This document shows, in pieces, positions 41,019 through 52,276 of a stretch of DNA of 64,000 bases; within the stretch, counting starts at the first letter, position 1; each line of letters opens with the position of its first letter. Under the pieces are notes generated by a model. It was not told the DNA's origin, did not search any database, and saw only the letters and a program-made list of their open reading frames with translations. The translations under genes and the position numbers were made by a program. Origin of the DNA: Chrysophaeum taylorii (taxonomy: Eukaryota > Sar > Pelagophyceae > Pelagomonadales > Pelagomonadaceae); contig JAQMWT010000075.1 in assembly GCA_029834535.1 (NCBI GenBank), positions 1-64,000 on the forward strand, written 5' to 3'.

Positions 41019-44000
41019 TTACGCTTCGACCTCGCGGGTTTCCGTCTTGGCGCAGCAGGAGCTCTTGCGGCTGCAAAAGTTGAGGACGGCGTGCTTGATG
41101 GACGAGAGGTTGCCCGCATCTCCCTCGGGCCCGGCGACGTAGAGCAAGGGCATGTAGAAGAACAAGGAGAAGACGAGCGAGTATCCGATGGTCGAGATGA
41201 TCAGAATCCCCATTTGCGTGAAGAAGGTGAGCTGGCACGCGAGCAAGAAGATAGCTGCGCCCGCGGTGGTAACCGCTCCGGCAAAAATCGTCGGACCCAT
41301 CGAGACCATCGCGAAGATAAACTTGTCCTCGCGGCACGTGATGTCTTGTTCGAAGCGCGCGTGGTCGTACATGTGCCCCAAGTGGATCGTGTAATCGACG
41401 GCCAAACCGATGACGATGACACCCGCGACAGACTCCTTGATCCCCAACGCCCACCCGAGCATCCACGCCAAGCCGAGCACGGACGACACGATCGAGCCGA
41501 TGGTGATAATCGCGTAGAGGGCGAGAATGACGTTTTGGGTGGCCCCGACTAAGGTGAGAAAGGCGATGGGAAAGGCAATCGACATGCCTATCAACAAGCC
41601 GCGGATGAGGGCTCGCTGCGTCTTGTACCAAGCCCAAGTGTAGCTGAACTGCCAGACGTCGGGAAGGCCCGTGCCGTCGATCTGGCGACAAAAGCGGCTG
41701 AGGAACTTGTTCGTGCGCCTGAGCACCATCTTCTTGTCGGTAATTGGGTCCTCCAAGCCCATCGAGAGGCGCGTGTCGATGCGCACGAACCGAAGCTCCC
41801 CGTCCACAAATCCGATGAGATCTTCCCACGACGAATAGTCGTCGGACTCGGGCGTCGTCTCGGTACGGAACGTGGAAAGGCGATCGGTGAACACCGGCTC
41901 GTCGAGGCCATACGTCGAAGTCCCGTACGTCGTTTGGTGCCAACTCTGAAACTCGCGCAGAAAACACACCGTCGAGTTGGGTCGGGCGAGTGTCTCGCCG
42001 ACGCAGCCCGACTCGCAGTTGTACGTTTCCACGTTGTCGCACGCGCTCAAGATTTGCACCTGCGCCGCGTCGCCCGAGAGATCGATGGGGTTGTTCGAAT
42101 ATCGTACTTCGCCGCGAGCGCGGTGCGGGACCCACGGGTCGAACGCGCGGCCGCGCTTGATCCTGTCCATACCCCACACGAAACTCATTAGGGTATAGTA
42201 ACTCGCGTCGTTGGCGCCGTAGCCCGAGTCGGAAAGTCGATCTACCTTGGTCGCCATGTGCCTTCCGGCAAACCACTTCTCCTGTTCGCTGGGCGGCTCG
42301 AGCCGAGACGCCAAGTAGGCACTCGTGGCACCGTACGCCCCAAAGGTCAGGACCAATATCAAGGCGACGGGCTTTTTCAGCAGTCGGGTCGAGTTGCGCA
42401 CGGTCGGGACCTCGTCGTCGTCAACCTTCTCGGGTGCCAGCCGCGCTTCGGGGTGAAGCGCCGCGTCGATCACCTCGAGCCGGTTCTCCCTCCCGCACAT
42501 TATCAAGGAGAGGTACACGCGAACCCACGAGTGTTCGTTGCACGCGGACCCTCTGCAGCACCACCGGCCACCACGCTTAGCCGCCCCCGCCGCCGCCGTC
42601 GTCGTCGTCCCCGCGGGTTCTTCCGCCGCCGCCGCCTCCTTAGCGGAGGTCGCGGTCGGACCCGGCCCGTCGTTGTCCTTGTTCTCCTCCTCGAGGTCGC
42701 CCTTCTTGCCTCGGTTGCTGCTGTCGATCGCAAGATGATCGCCCTTTCCGCAGCGATCGACGCACCACTTGTGGTGGATGAGGACGATGCAGGGCGTGAC
42801 GGTCAGGACGAGCGCAAAGTTCATGATAACGCAAATGGCCGAGAAGATGCCAAACGCGGCGATCGGCACCAGTTCGGCAATCGAGGTCGCGAAGAAGGCC
42901 ACAGCAGTCGTAAACGAGGTGTTGAAGATCGACTGGAAGGCGCGCGTGTAGGCGTACTTGACCCGCCGTTGGAGGTACGCGTTGCGATCCTCGCCGGGCT
43001 TTTGCGCCTCGACCGCGTCGACCGACTGACGCCACGCGTCGTTGTACACGAAAACGTCGTCGGCGCCTATCCCGAGGATGACGAAAATCGCGAGCTGGAT
43101 CATGATCGCGATGTACCGAATCTGCAAGACGACGCGGTACCAAAACAAGGAGATCGGGAGAGAGAGGAGAATCTGAAGCATGGACATGGAGCCGATGAAG
43201 AGCGAACCCGTGTGCACGCAGATCCAGACCCACACGAAGACGACCGACGCGATCGCGAACATAAAGTCCGAGTTGACTGCCTCCACGAATTGCGCATCTT
43301 CCAAAAACGGGTTCCACCACAGCACTTCAACTTTCTTGCCGCTCTCGCCCGCCCTCGCCTCTTCCAGGTAGACCGACCGCAACGGCTTGGCCTTCATGTT
43401 GTATCGACTCACGAGATCGCTCTGGACCCTGTTGACAAACCGCTTCTCGATCTTGCGAAACTGCGCGTCGTTCCAATCAGATGTCTTGCTGTACCCATCC
43501 AACGGCGTCCCGATGAACATCAGACTCCGCCCGCGGCACGGGTACCCTCGATCGTACGCTTCGTCGTCAAAGTAGAACTCGTACGAATCAAAGTTCGAGT
43601 ACATATCATCCCAGATCGCGTCGATCCGCGACTGCTCCAACAGATCGCAGTTCCAAAAGCTTGACGACGCGTTTTGCAGGGGAGTCCCCGAGGGAACCTC
43701 GTACATAATGCGCGCGAGCGAATCCTCGGGCACGAGGCAAACGCCGTCCGTCAGAACGCAATACTGCTCTTCGTACTTGCGCCGGCCCCAAAACTCCCTC
43801 TCGGCCTCGCACATCGCTTGGACCGTCCTCGTGGCGAGCACCCCAGACGGTCCGTCACACGTATTCTTTCCAAACTTGGGCTTGGCGTCGTAAAAAAAGT
43901 ACCAATCAAAAGTCTCGTCCGACCGCGTCGGCAGCAACCCGGCGTCCACGTTGTCGCTCGCGTCGTCCAGCATGTCGCGCCGTTCGCTGAACTTGTCGTA

Positions 44001-44255
44001 CGGGAGCTCCCACTCGTACTCGCTTGGCTGGGTTTGTTTCGTGCCGACGGCGACGACCAACGCCATGGCCACCACGAAAAACGCCGCCGCGCCCGCAAGC
44101 ATACAGCACGGTCGCCCGACGATGACGCCCGTGATGTAGTCGATCCACCGCTCGCGTCGATCCGCGACGTACTTGCGCATCGAGAACCCGCCGCCATCTC
44201 GAGCTGGGGGGTCATTCTCCACACCAACAAACGTGACGTCCATCTGGCTGCTCAT
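41019..44255 (-). CDS. Dispatched/Patched-like RND membrane protein with sterol-sensing-type domain
   Basis: A 1078-residue polytopic protein. One N-terminal transmembrane helix (CCMLAGAAAFFVVAMALVVAVG) is followed by a large extracytosolic Cys-containing domain, then a five-helix sterol-sensing-type block containing FVILGIGADDVFVYNDAWRQS. The G-x-G-A-D-D motif in the fourth helix is typical of Dispatched and related RND proteins, whose Asp residues carry a cation flux. A loop rich in Glu, Ala and Gly follows, then a second helix and extracellular domain, and a C-terminal helix block with GLAVDYTIHLGHMYDHARFE. Dispatched exports lipid-modified ligands in animals; in protists such proteins are probably lipid or sterol transporters. 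Single exon. Confidence 0.85.
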   Translation of the reverse strand: MSSQMDVTFVGVENDPPARDGGGFSMRKYVADRRERWIDYITGVIVGRPCCMLAGAAAFFVVAMALVVAVGTKQTQPSEYEWELPYDKFSERRDMLDDASDNVDAGLLPTRSDETFDWYFFYDAKPKFGKNTCDGPSGVLATRTVQAMCEAEREFWGRRKYEEQYCVLTDGVCLVPEDSLARIMYEVPSGTPLQNASSSFWNCDLLEQSRIDAIWDDMYSNFDSYEFYFDDEAYDRGYPCRGRSLMFIGTPLDGYSKTSDWNDAQFRKIEKRFVNRVQSDLVSRYNMKAKPLRSVYLEEARAGESGKKVEVLWWNPFLEDAQFVEAVNSDFMFAIASVVFVWVWICVHTGSLFIGSMSMLQILLSLPISLFWYRVVLQIRYIAIMIQLAIFVILGIGADDVFVYNDAWRQSVDAVEAQKPGEDRNAYLQRRVKYAYTRAFQSIFNTSFTTAVAFFATSIAELVPIAAFGIFSAICVIMNFALVLTVTPCIVLIHHKWCVDRCGKGDHLAIDSSNRGKKGDLEEENKDNDGPGPTATSAKEAAAAEEPAGTTTTAAAGAAKRGGRWCCRGSACNEHSWVRVYLSLIMCGRENRLEVIDAALHPEARLAPEKVDDDEVPTVRNSTRLLKKPVALILVLTFGAYGATSAYLASRLEPPSEQEKWFAGRHMATKVDRLSDSGYGANDASYYTLMSFVWGMDRIKRGRAFDPWVPHRARGEVRYSNNPIDLSGDAAQVQILSACDNVETYNCESGCVGETLARPNSTVCFLREFQSWHQTTYGTSTYGLDEPVFTDRLSTFRTETTPESDDYSSWEDLIGFVDGELRFVRIDTRLSMGLEDPITDKKMVLRRTNKFLSRFCRQIDGTGLPDVWQFSYTWAWYKTQRALIRGLLIGMSIAFPIAFLTLVGATQNVILALYAIITIGSIVSSVLGLAWMLGWALGIKESVAGVIVIGLAVDYTIHLGHMYDHARFEQDITCREDKFIFAMVSMGPTIFAGAVTTAGAAIFLLACQLTFFTQMGILIISTIGYSLVFSLFFYMPLLYVAGPEGDAGNLSSIKHAVLNFCSRKSSCCAKTETREVEA

Positions 44256-45791
44256 GTCGCCGTTGCACTACTCCAAGCGTGTGTGATGGGAACGTAGATT
44301 CGGGAGTGTGGGAATGAGGAATAAGTATTCGCGGAACGTTCCGAGCTCGTCTAGAAATGACACCAATGGGATATTAAAATAAATATCCGCTTGTTTTCGA
44401 ATTGTTTGAACTTTTATCACCGCGACGTGCTTGTGGAAACGTCTTTACTGTTATCACACCAGGTTTGTTAGTCACATCGCGGTCTCCATGTCGCAAGGCG
44501 ACAAGCCTGATGATGATCTCTCTCCGGTGACTCTGATCCCACGCGCCACAGCGCAGGGATTATTATTAGCCTACGCCCCATGCACTGGGCTGGCGGCCTA
44601 AACTAAGGTAGCTTGTTGTCACACCAGGCTGACAGTCAGTAATGAGAGCACACTGATCCCTTCCACACACACGGAGCCAGCCGCAGGGACGGTAGTCGCG
44701 GCGGTCTGGGAGACAGGTCTCGGGCCAAGAGGCCAACAATGCTCACCGCAACTTTCTCCGAAAAAGGTACGGCCCCGCGCGAGTGGAGAATCAGGGGGGG
44801 TTGTTCGGCGGCTACGACTAGAGACGGATTTTTTTTGAGACTAAAAAACAGTAGGCGACGAATCAACGAGCACCACGCGCGCGATATTTCCACCTTCACG
44901 ACCTGACTGGCCACTCGAACTTTCCCGCAATGTTCGTCCCAAATTGCTCAAGGGCAAATGAAGAAAAATCGTTGACAGCCATGACAACCAGTCGCACCAC
45001 GTACGTAGCCGCAAGCCGTATCCATCACCGCGCTGTACAAAATTATCCACAACGGTTGTTCTGAGAGGATGACAACGTCCACACGCGCGAGTAGTCTTCA
45101 ACAGAATGTTCGGCGATACCATGGGAAACATCCGACTTTAAAAAAATGGTTGAAGATATAAGTCTATTATTCCTCAAATGTACCACAAGGGTACAGAGGA
45201 CGATTATCCCACAGCAGTCGACCAATAATTGCCATTGAAAAAACCCTGACTGACCCCCACTTTTATGAAAAACCCTCACCGACGCCCGTTAGTAGATTAT
45301 TAGTCGACCATCAAAAACCCTGACTGACACTCCAAACCCCTCAACGCTCTGCGCGCTCCCGTTTTCTCGCACACCCCACTCTTGGCAGTCCTGACTGGCG
45401 ACACAGTCATAGCACTTGATGCGTAGTACCCCGTCGTCTCAGATTACATATAAGAATATCTAAAATTGAGCAACGCGCATACCGGTGGCACCAGCGTGCT
45501 CCGTTCAATAGCGGGCGGGGAGGTTTATGATAATAGACTTGTAAGTAAGAGGGGGGGTTGCACGAAAGTGAGGACAGCAGGTGCGTGCAATCGTACTCGG
45601 CTAGTCGAGGTTCGGGGGAGGAAGGGTTCCTTCCTGAATCTAGCCCCTGCGGCGCGAAATGAGACTCCACTGTCAATTAATCATTTTAGAGGTGGGCGGA
45701 CGCGCTGCTCCACGCGCCCCACTTGCTCGGAGGAGGATAGAAGCGAAGATGCGGAAAAGAAGAATGAGAAGGGAACGTCGCGGCAGAGTGG
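44256..45791. other. Gene-free, AT-richer stretch with dispersed repeats
   Basis: No gene is supported. About 44455-44540 matches (with gaps) the 3' UTR of the (AGTT)n LINE as seen inverted at 57150-57230 (AGTCACATCGCGGTCTCC; GGCGACAAGC). The phrase CACACCAGG recurs at 44457 and 44622. CCCTGACTGACMC occurs at 45244 and 45318. No tRNA or other RNA gene was recognised. Confidence 0.45.
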
Positions 45792-48700
45792 TCAACCCAC
45801 GTTGGCGGCCGCCGCCGCCGCGAGGGCCTTCTCCGTCGCACTCCGAAAGAAGTCGGTGCCGTAGCGGAGCTCGAAGGGCTGGCCGTCGAGCGTGCCCGCA
45901 ACGACGTCCTGGCCGTTGGGAAGGGCAGCAACGATGCCCTCGAGGGCCTCGGCGGCCTTATCGCCACGTTCGGCAACAGCGCGTCGCTTTGCTTCATCGG
46001 CGAGCGCTGGCGTCGGTCTGCACAACACGACTCGCAGGCTTTGAGCGCCGAAGGCAGTAGGGGCCACGTCGCTCGCGATGTCCGGCGAGTGGAGCGGCCG
46101 GCGCTCGGCGTGAGGCAGTGGCACGATGTTCGCTTTCTTGAGAAGTGCCGAGTTCGACGCCAGAGCGCCGGCAGTGGGGAGGGGGCACTCTGCATCGAGG
46201 TCGACGAAAAAGACGTCGACGGGCGCGCCAATCGTAAGTCTTGCCTTCTTGCGCAGCTTGTTGACACCTGCGCGGGTGAGTAAGATCGCGACGACCTCTC
46301 GAGAGGGGGGGGGGGAACCGCGAGCGCGCGGGGGCGCCAGGCACATCAGACAAAAGACGAGATCTTCAAGACAACAAAGTCAGACGTCTAAAATACGAGA
46401 AACGACGTTCGATCGTCACGCGCGCGCGCTTGCTTTCGTAGCAGCGTCGAAGACAAACTTACGGTTGATGAGTTCGCGGGTGATGCCCTGGGCGCGGAGC
46501 GCGTCGTCTTGCGTCGTCTCGATCGCGACGGTGAGGGATCCGTCGGCGGAGTTTTGTCCCGCGTAGAGTCCGCCGTCGTCGGCAAAGGACGACTTGATGA
46601 TGAGCTCAACGAGGGTCACGGCGACCGGGTCGCCGCCGTCCTGGAGGTCGAGCGTCAAGGTCGGGGAGATACCAAGGGTATCTTTGCCATTCGAGGCCGC
46701 CGCCGCCGCCGCGAGAAAGCTCCGAAGTGCGCGGGAGTCGAGGGCTTTGACGACTTCGGCGGCCTTCTTCGCGCGCTTGCCGAGGCGCTTGCCGAGGACG
46801 GGGAGGTTTGGGAGTGCCGAGAGCGCACACCAGCGATCGACATCGGTCGTCAGGTCGACCGCCCACGCGTTGAGCTCGCTGAGGAGGTACGGCTCGAGCT
46901 CTCGGAGCGCGCGGAGGCTCGAGTCGTCTGTCGAGACCACGATCACCGACTTGACGGGGGTCTTCATGCTGATTTTTGCCTCTTCTCGTGCGCGTCGGCC
47001 GAGCTCGACGGCGCGCTGGAGCATTCGCATGCCGACGAGGACGGTTTCGTCGGCCGACGACACCGCGGCCTCGAAGCGAGGCGGCAGCATCACGTAGTGG
47101 ATCGAGTCCGCCGCGCCGATTTCGTCGGCGGCCCGGTTCGCTTTGTCGCGGAAGCCGGGAAGACGCGGTCGGAGGCGCTGGTAGAGGTATTCGGCAAAAA
47201 ACGGCGTGAAGGGCGCCATGACCGAGGCCATCTTGAGCAGCACCTCGAAGAGCACGGCGAGGGACGTCTGCGCGTCGCCCTCGCCGCCCTTGAGCCGCGA
47301 TCTGTTCAGCCGGACGTACCAATTCGTGAGATCCGACAGGAATCCGACGAGCCTGCGGGCGATATTTCATTCAACGCGAGGGCAGCCGAACATAAACAAA
47401 AATAAAACATCGCGCGATCGATCGATCGATCGATCGATCTCTCGGTTCAAAGTGAAGAAAGAATTGCGCCACGAAACGACGTCGCGCCTTTTTTTTTTTT
47501 CGAAATAAGCAAGAATTGTCTGTCGTCAGAGAGACGCGAAACAAAAAACGAGACCACAAATAAATAAATAATCGTGAAAATCATCAACAAAGACGTACCG
47601 GGGAACGACGGTGTAGAGGCGGTAGGCTCGCATCTCGTCGTGGACGAAGTTGATGAGGTCGTGGAGGTTGGCCACAATCCACTTGTCCATGAGGTTTGTC
47701 GAGGTCGCGGCCAGCGTTTCGTCGCGCTCGAAGGCGGCCGAGGAGGAGGAGGCCGTAGCACGCTCCCACCGCGTCGCTTGCTGGTTGAAGAAGCGGTAGG
47801 CGTTGTACCAGGGAAGCATGACTTCGCGGAGGACTCCCCTGACGCCGTCCTGCGTGAAGCGGAGGGTCTCGGCTTTGACGACGGGCGAGTTGATGAGGTA
47901 GAGCCTGAGCGCGTCGGCGCCGTGATCTTTAAGGATCACCATGGGGTCGGGGTAGTTTTTTAAGCGCTTGGACATCTTCTTGCCGTCGGCGGCGAGGACG
48001 AGGCCGTTCACGACGAGATTTTTGAAGGCGGGCTTGTCGAAGAGCGCGGTCGAGAGGACCATAAGCGTGTAAAACCAACCGCGCGTTTGGTCGAGGCCCT
48101 CGGCGATGAAGTCCGCCGGAAAGGTCGCCTCGAGGAAGTTTTGGCTGTTTTCGAAGGGATAGTGGAGCTGGGCGTAGGGCATCGACCCGGACTCGAACCA
48201 ACAATCAAAAACCGCGTCGACGCGGCGGAGGTAGGTCCCCGGCTTGTTCTCGGACGGGATCACGAGCGCGTCGACGAACTCGCGATGGAGGTCCGGGAGT
48301 TCGTCTACATGCTTTTTGGTGGTACCGTCGACGCAGCGCTCGAGGAGCTCCTCGACGGAGCCAACAACCACGATCTCCTCGCAGTCGTCGGACATCCAGA
48401 GCGGAATCGGAGTCCCCCAGAACCGGTCTCTCGAGATGTTCCAGTCGCGGGCGTCCGCGAGCCAATTGTGAAACCGCTTTTCCTTGACGGCCGCGGGAAC
48501 CCAGTAGGTCATCGAATTGTTTCGGAGCAGCCGTTCTTTGAGGGACTCGACGGCGACGAACCAGGATGGCACGGCGCGGTAGATGAGAGGGGTGTCGGAT
48601 CTCCAGCAAAACGGATAGCTGTGGACGTGATTCTCCCTCGCCGCGAGTCTTCCCTTGTCCTTGAGTTTGGCGATTATCGTCGGGTCCGCAGCCTTGACGT

Positions 48701-49847
48701 GGACGCCGCGCAACTCGTCGTCCGTGATCTCGTCGGTGAAGCGACCGTCGGCGTCGACGGGGCACGGGACGTCCGACGGGTCGATGATCTTGTTTCCCAC
48801 GCACACCCGGTAATCATCTTCGCCGAACGCGGGCGCCTGGTGGACGATGCCCGTCCCCGCCGCGGCCGTGACGTACGAGTCGGCGACAACGCGAAAGCAC
48901 GTCTTGCGTCGCTCGTCCGTGTCGAAGAAATCAAACAGCGGCTCGTAGGTCTTCCCCACCAACGCGGCGCCCTTGAACTTGGGTCCGACCCTTTCGTAGA
49001 CGTCCGCCTCCCTGCCCTTCTTGAACTTCTTGGACGCGAGAATCGGAAACAGCTGGACCAGCCGCTCCTCGAGAACAACGTAGACCTTCCCGTCCGCCAC
49101 GGATCGCACCTTGACGTACTCGAGGTCGGCGTTGACGCACAGCGCCAAGTTCGACGGCAGCGTCCAGGGCGTCGTCGTCCACGCGACCAAGTTGACCTCG
49201 TCGTCCTCGGTCAACGGGAAAGACGCGACCACCGCCGGATCCGTTACTTCCTTGTAATTCAGACCAGCCTCGAAATTCGAGAGAGGTGTCGAACATGCCG
49301 TCGAATACGGCATCACCCGAAAACCCCGGTACACGAGGTTCTTCTCGTACAACGACTTGAACACCCACCACACCGACTCCATGAACGACGCGTCCATCGT
49401 GCGATAGTCGTTCCTAAAGTCGATCCACCGCCCGAGCCGCGTCACGACCGTCTCCCACTCGGCCGTATACCGCTGCACGATCCCCCGACAGTGCCCGTTG
49501 TACGTCCCGATCCCCATCGCCAAAACCTCGTCCCTCGAGTTTATCGATAGGGTCTTGTCGATCTCGTACTCCACCGGGAGCCCGTGGCAGTCCCAACCGA
49601 ACCGTCGGCTCACGTGGTGGCCCGTTTGGTGCGCGTACCGCGTCACCGTGTCCTTGATTGTCCCTGCAAGGATGTGCCCGTAGTGCGGCAGCCCCGTCGC
49701 GAACGGCGGTCCGTCGTAAAACGTGTACTCGGGCCGGCCCTCGCTCAGCTTCAACGACGTTTTGAACGCGTCCAGCGAAGCCCAGTAATCGAGTGTTTTC
49801 TCCTCGGACACGGGAAAGTTCATCGTTGCCTCGTCCTCCTCCTCCAT
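45792..49847 (-). CDS. IARS1: Cytosolic isoleucyl-tRNA synthetase, three exons
   Basis: Exons 47599-49847, 46463-47352 and 45792-46267 give 1204 residues, the usual length of eukaryotic cytosolic IleRS. The HIGH motif is PHYGHIL (about residue 54), the editing-domain region has WTTTPWTLPSNLALCV, and the second signature is KMSKR (about 635) in LAADGKKMSKRLKNYPDP. Across intron 1 the protein reads YTVVPRLVGFLSDLTNWYV, and across intron 2 ITRELINRVNKLRKKA, both strongly conserved joints that fix the splice sites. It charges tRNA-Ile. The C-terminal extension is Ala-rich and little conserved. The ATG at 49847 is used; open frame extends only to a TTG at 49862. Confidence 0.92.
46268..46462 (-). 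other. IleRS intron 2, 195 nt
   Basis: Donor GTAAGTTTGTC and acceptor CCCGCGCAG on the minus strand; it joins codons of Asn-Arg in the conserved REL-INR-VNKLRKK segment. Confidence 0.85.
47353..47598 (-). other. IleRS intron 1, 246 nt
   Basis: Donor GTACGTCTTTG and acceptor ATCGCCCGCAG on the minus strand. It is AT-rich and contains a GATC microsatellite (47411-47438). The two IleRS introns are several times longer than the others in the window. Confidence 0.85.
47411..47438. repeat. (ATCG)n microsatellite
   Basis: About seven ATCG units inside IleRS intron 1; self-complementary, so it could form a hairpin in the pre-mRNA. Confidence 0.9.
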
Positions 49848-49958
49848 GCTGCTCCTGGACAAACAATCGGCGGATCCTTCGACGACGAACGCACCTCGCT
49901 GAATAAAACACTTTACTTTTGAAGCGAAAAAGGGCTGATAACATTGCTTCTTATCAGT

Positions 49959-50298
49959 GTGTTGGGAATTAATTCACTGGGCTCACTTCACTAGGTTCAC
50001 TGAATTTAGTTCACTCCATTTCACTTCACTTCACTTCACTTCACTTCACCGAAATTTTGTGTCCGAAGTCCAGTGTTCACTTCATATTCATTCACTTTGG
50101 CTGACGGCCTGACCCCGTGGGGGGCACGGAACTGACGGGGCGCGGCCAGGCTTAAAAAAAAAAAAAAAAGTGACGTTCACTTCACCAAGGTTCACTTTAG
50201 CCACGTGGGGTGACGTGTTCACTTCAAATCACCTCACCAGAATTGCGACCGTGGTGAAGTGGTTCACGTTCAATTGCTGAAGTGAATTCCCAATGCTA
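49959..50298 (+). mobile_element. MITE-like TIR element, copy A
   Basis: A 340-bp element with terminal inverted repeats (left TTGGGAATT...TCACT, right its complement AATTCCCAA) packed with TTCACTTC/GAAGTGAA motifs near both ends. It contains a 16-A tract and a GC-rich centre. The same element lies inverted at 56455-57612, where an extra 840 bp is present in the centre. No clear target duplication could be identified. Confidence 0.7.
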
Positions 50299-50310
50299 CT
50301 TCTTATTAAC

Positions 50311-50368
50311 TTTGGTGACAAAATGAACCCTCCAATTAGCAGTCGACCTTTAAAGACAAAATGAACTG
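50311..50368 (+). mobile_element. 26-bp TTTAAA-family insert with 12-bp target duplication
   Basis: The sequence CCTCCAATTAGCAG...TTTAAA is flanked on both sides by GACAAAATGAAC. It is a 5'-truncated 3' end of the family described at 12070, inserted 13 bp to the right of the MITE-like element. Confidence 0.7.
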
Positions 50369-50532
50369 CGATAAGGGGGGGACCGCGCCACGCGTTCCAC
50401 GTCCGTCCGTGCGCGCGCGCGCGCTCACCGACGAGGGTCGGGGCGCACGTCGTCCATGGACGGAAGGGCCCCGCGCGAAGCGACGCACGCACCACCCTAG
50501 CCTTCTTCGCCCTTTGAAGTTAGTTCCCTTCT

Positions 50533-51630
50533 TCAAAAGGCAAGCTGCTGCGCCTTTTTGTACCCGAGCTTGTCGAGGTTGGCCTTGCAGGCATATCTGC
50601 GGGGCAGCGGTAAGCATCACGGTTGGCCGCCGCATCGAGAAGACGACGACGTACTGGATCATGGGCGGCGGCCCGCACATGAGGATGAGGGTCTCCGGGT
50701 CCGGGGGTGGGAGGTGGTTCGCGATCATGTCGGCGTCAATAAAGCCGCTCGAGTAAGCCCAGCCTGACGGCGGGCGATCGAGCGTGTACCAGAGCTTGAA
50801 GCGCGCGGGGTGTTCCGCGGCGAGCTTCTCGAGCACGTCGCGCACGAGAATGTCGCCCTCGGTCTGGTTTGCAAAAATAAGGCTCAGCTCCGTCTTGTCT
50901 TTCGGGTCCTTGAGAACAGCGGCGACGATTTGGAGCATGGGAGTCTGCGTCAAAACATATTACGCGTGCGTCCTCGAGCGCACGCACGATGCCCGTGCCG
51001 CCGGCCATCATTCCAACGCGTTTTGCTTGGATCTCGCGCTTGCCGTAGACCCACGAGCCGCGGCCGACGTACTCGATCATACCCCAGGGTCCCGAGAGGA
51101 AGACCGAGTCGCCGATCTTGAGCGCGCCCATAAACTGCGACATCTTGCCGCCGTCGGGGAACCGATCGACGACGCCCCTCTTGTACACCTTGATGACGAG
51201 GTCGACGATGCCGACGTCGTCGTCGCTCGTCGTCGGCGTATACTTGCGCTCGATCTCAGAGCCTGCGCCGCGATTACGTCACCACGGGACGGGGCGACGC
51301 GACTTACTGTCAGCTTCGGCATCCGGTCGGCCGTTCCACTCGCCCGCTTTGATGCCGAGAGCATTCGGGCAGAACACCTTGAAGTGTTTGCCGACCGGCA
51401 ACCCGAGCACCATGTCGGCTTCGGGTAACGCGAACCGGAGCCGAATCGTGTCGTGCGACAGCTAAACACACATGATGACGCCAAGTAGTTTTACACACCT
51501 GATCGACCTGTACGAGCTTAACGCTTTGTCGACTTTTGTCGAGAAACTTCTTCTTGGGCTTTTTCGTGGCTAACAAGAATACCAGCGTGCTTAGGACGAC
51601 GACTACGACGGCCACGACGATCGCGAGCAT
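50533..51630 (-). CDS. NADH-cytochrome b5 reductase, five exons
   Basis: Exons 51499-51630, 51308-51461, 50988-51262, 50655-50944 and 50533-50596 give 304 residues, typical for the family. The protein has an N-terminal membrane anchor ([20 protein letters not shown]) and the FAD-binding R-x-Y-T-P motif in [11 protein letters not shown]. It also has GGKMSQFM, the NADH-binding MAGGTGITPMLQI (created by joining exons 3 and 4), MCGPPPMIQ and the C-terminal [19 protein letters not shown]. It transfers electrons from NADH to cytochrome b5 for desaturation and sterol synthesis, at the ER or mitochondrial outer membrane. Introns are 37, 45, 43 and 58 nt and all phases agree. Confidence 0.92.
51462..51498 (-). 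other. 37-nt intron (cytochrome b5 reductase intron 1)
   Basis: Runs from GTGTGTAAAAC to TGTTTAG on the minus strand. Removal joins VQVDQ to [10 protein letters not shown] in phase 0 as expected for the family. Confidence 0.85.
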
Positions 51631-52276
51631 CTTTCTTCACCCGCTGACGAAACGTGCACGTGGCTGCCCAGCACCTTTCGTAGCTTAACTAACCCTTTGA
51701 CCTTTGAGTTTACTCCTAAACCCTCAGACGCAGCATAACGCGCAGGCGCGCCCTTTAACCTTTGAGTCTTATACTCCTAAACCCTTGTTGCCTACCATCA
51801 GTGCACGCTCCGGCCTTTAACCTTTGAGTTTACTCATTGTAATAATAAATAAACCCCCTTTACCAAGAACCTTCAAAACCAGTGTGTTCAAAAACGCGCT
51901 GCGTTCGACTGCGTGCTACGACGTTCTCTCACTTCCCGCGGACCCTCTCTTCGCATTCAACTTTTTTTTTAACCTCCAGTGAAAGCCGTCGTCGCCGTCG
52001 TCGCACTTAGCCCGCCTCTTCCGCGGCTAATCCCCATCTCCAGCCGTGCGTGCTGTCTCGCTCCCTCTATTCATAAGCAACCGCCCTTCTTTCTGAACAA
52101 AAATACATTCTTGGTTATTATTAAAGAAGCTGAATTAACAAAGTAGATTGGCACGCGGGGGCGTAAACTGTGTGAGACGGGATGGCTTCCAGGGCCACAC
52201 TCAACCTGGACGACGAGAAGGACGACGACAACCCGCGAAGTCCAGTCTTCCTATATCATTTCCTCCATGGATCCTG
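51631..52276. repeat. Intergenic stretch with three CCTTTGAGTTTACTCC repeats
   Basis: Three spaced copies of CCTTTGAGT(TT/CTTA)ACTCCTAAACCCT or its truncated form lie at about 51692-51726, 51757-51787 and 51812-51838. A related copy lies at 24051-24080. The AAACCCT part resembles the telo-box promoter element. No gene found; it lies upstream of the cytochrome b5 reductase ATG. Confidence 0.6.

Noticed and set aside
47526-47598. IleRS exon 1 extending past the YTVVPR joint
   Set aside because: The frame stays open for 24 more codons but they are intron sequence; conserved LVGFLSDLTNWY follows only after splicing.
48087-49550. 487-codon plus-strand frame
   Set aside because: Antisense shadow of the IleRS first exon.
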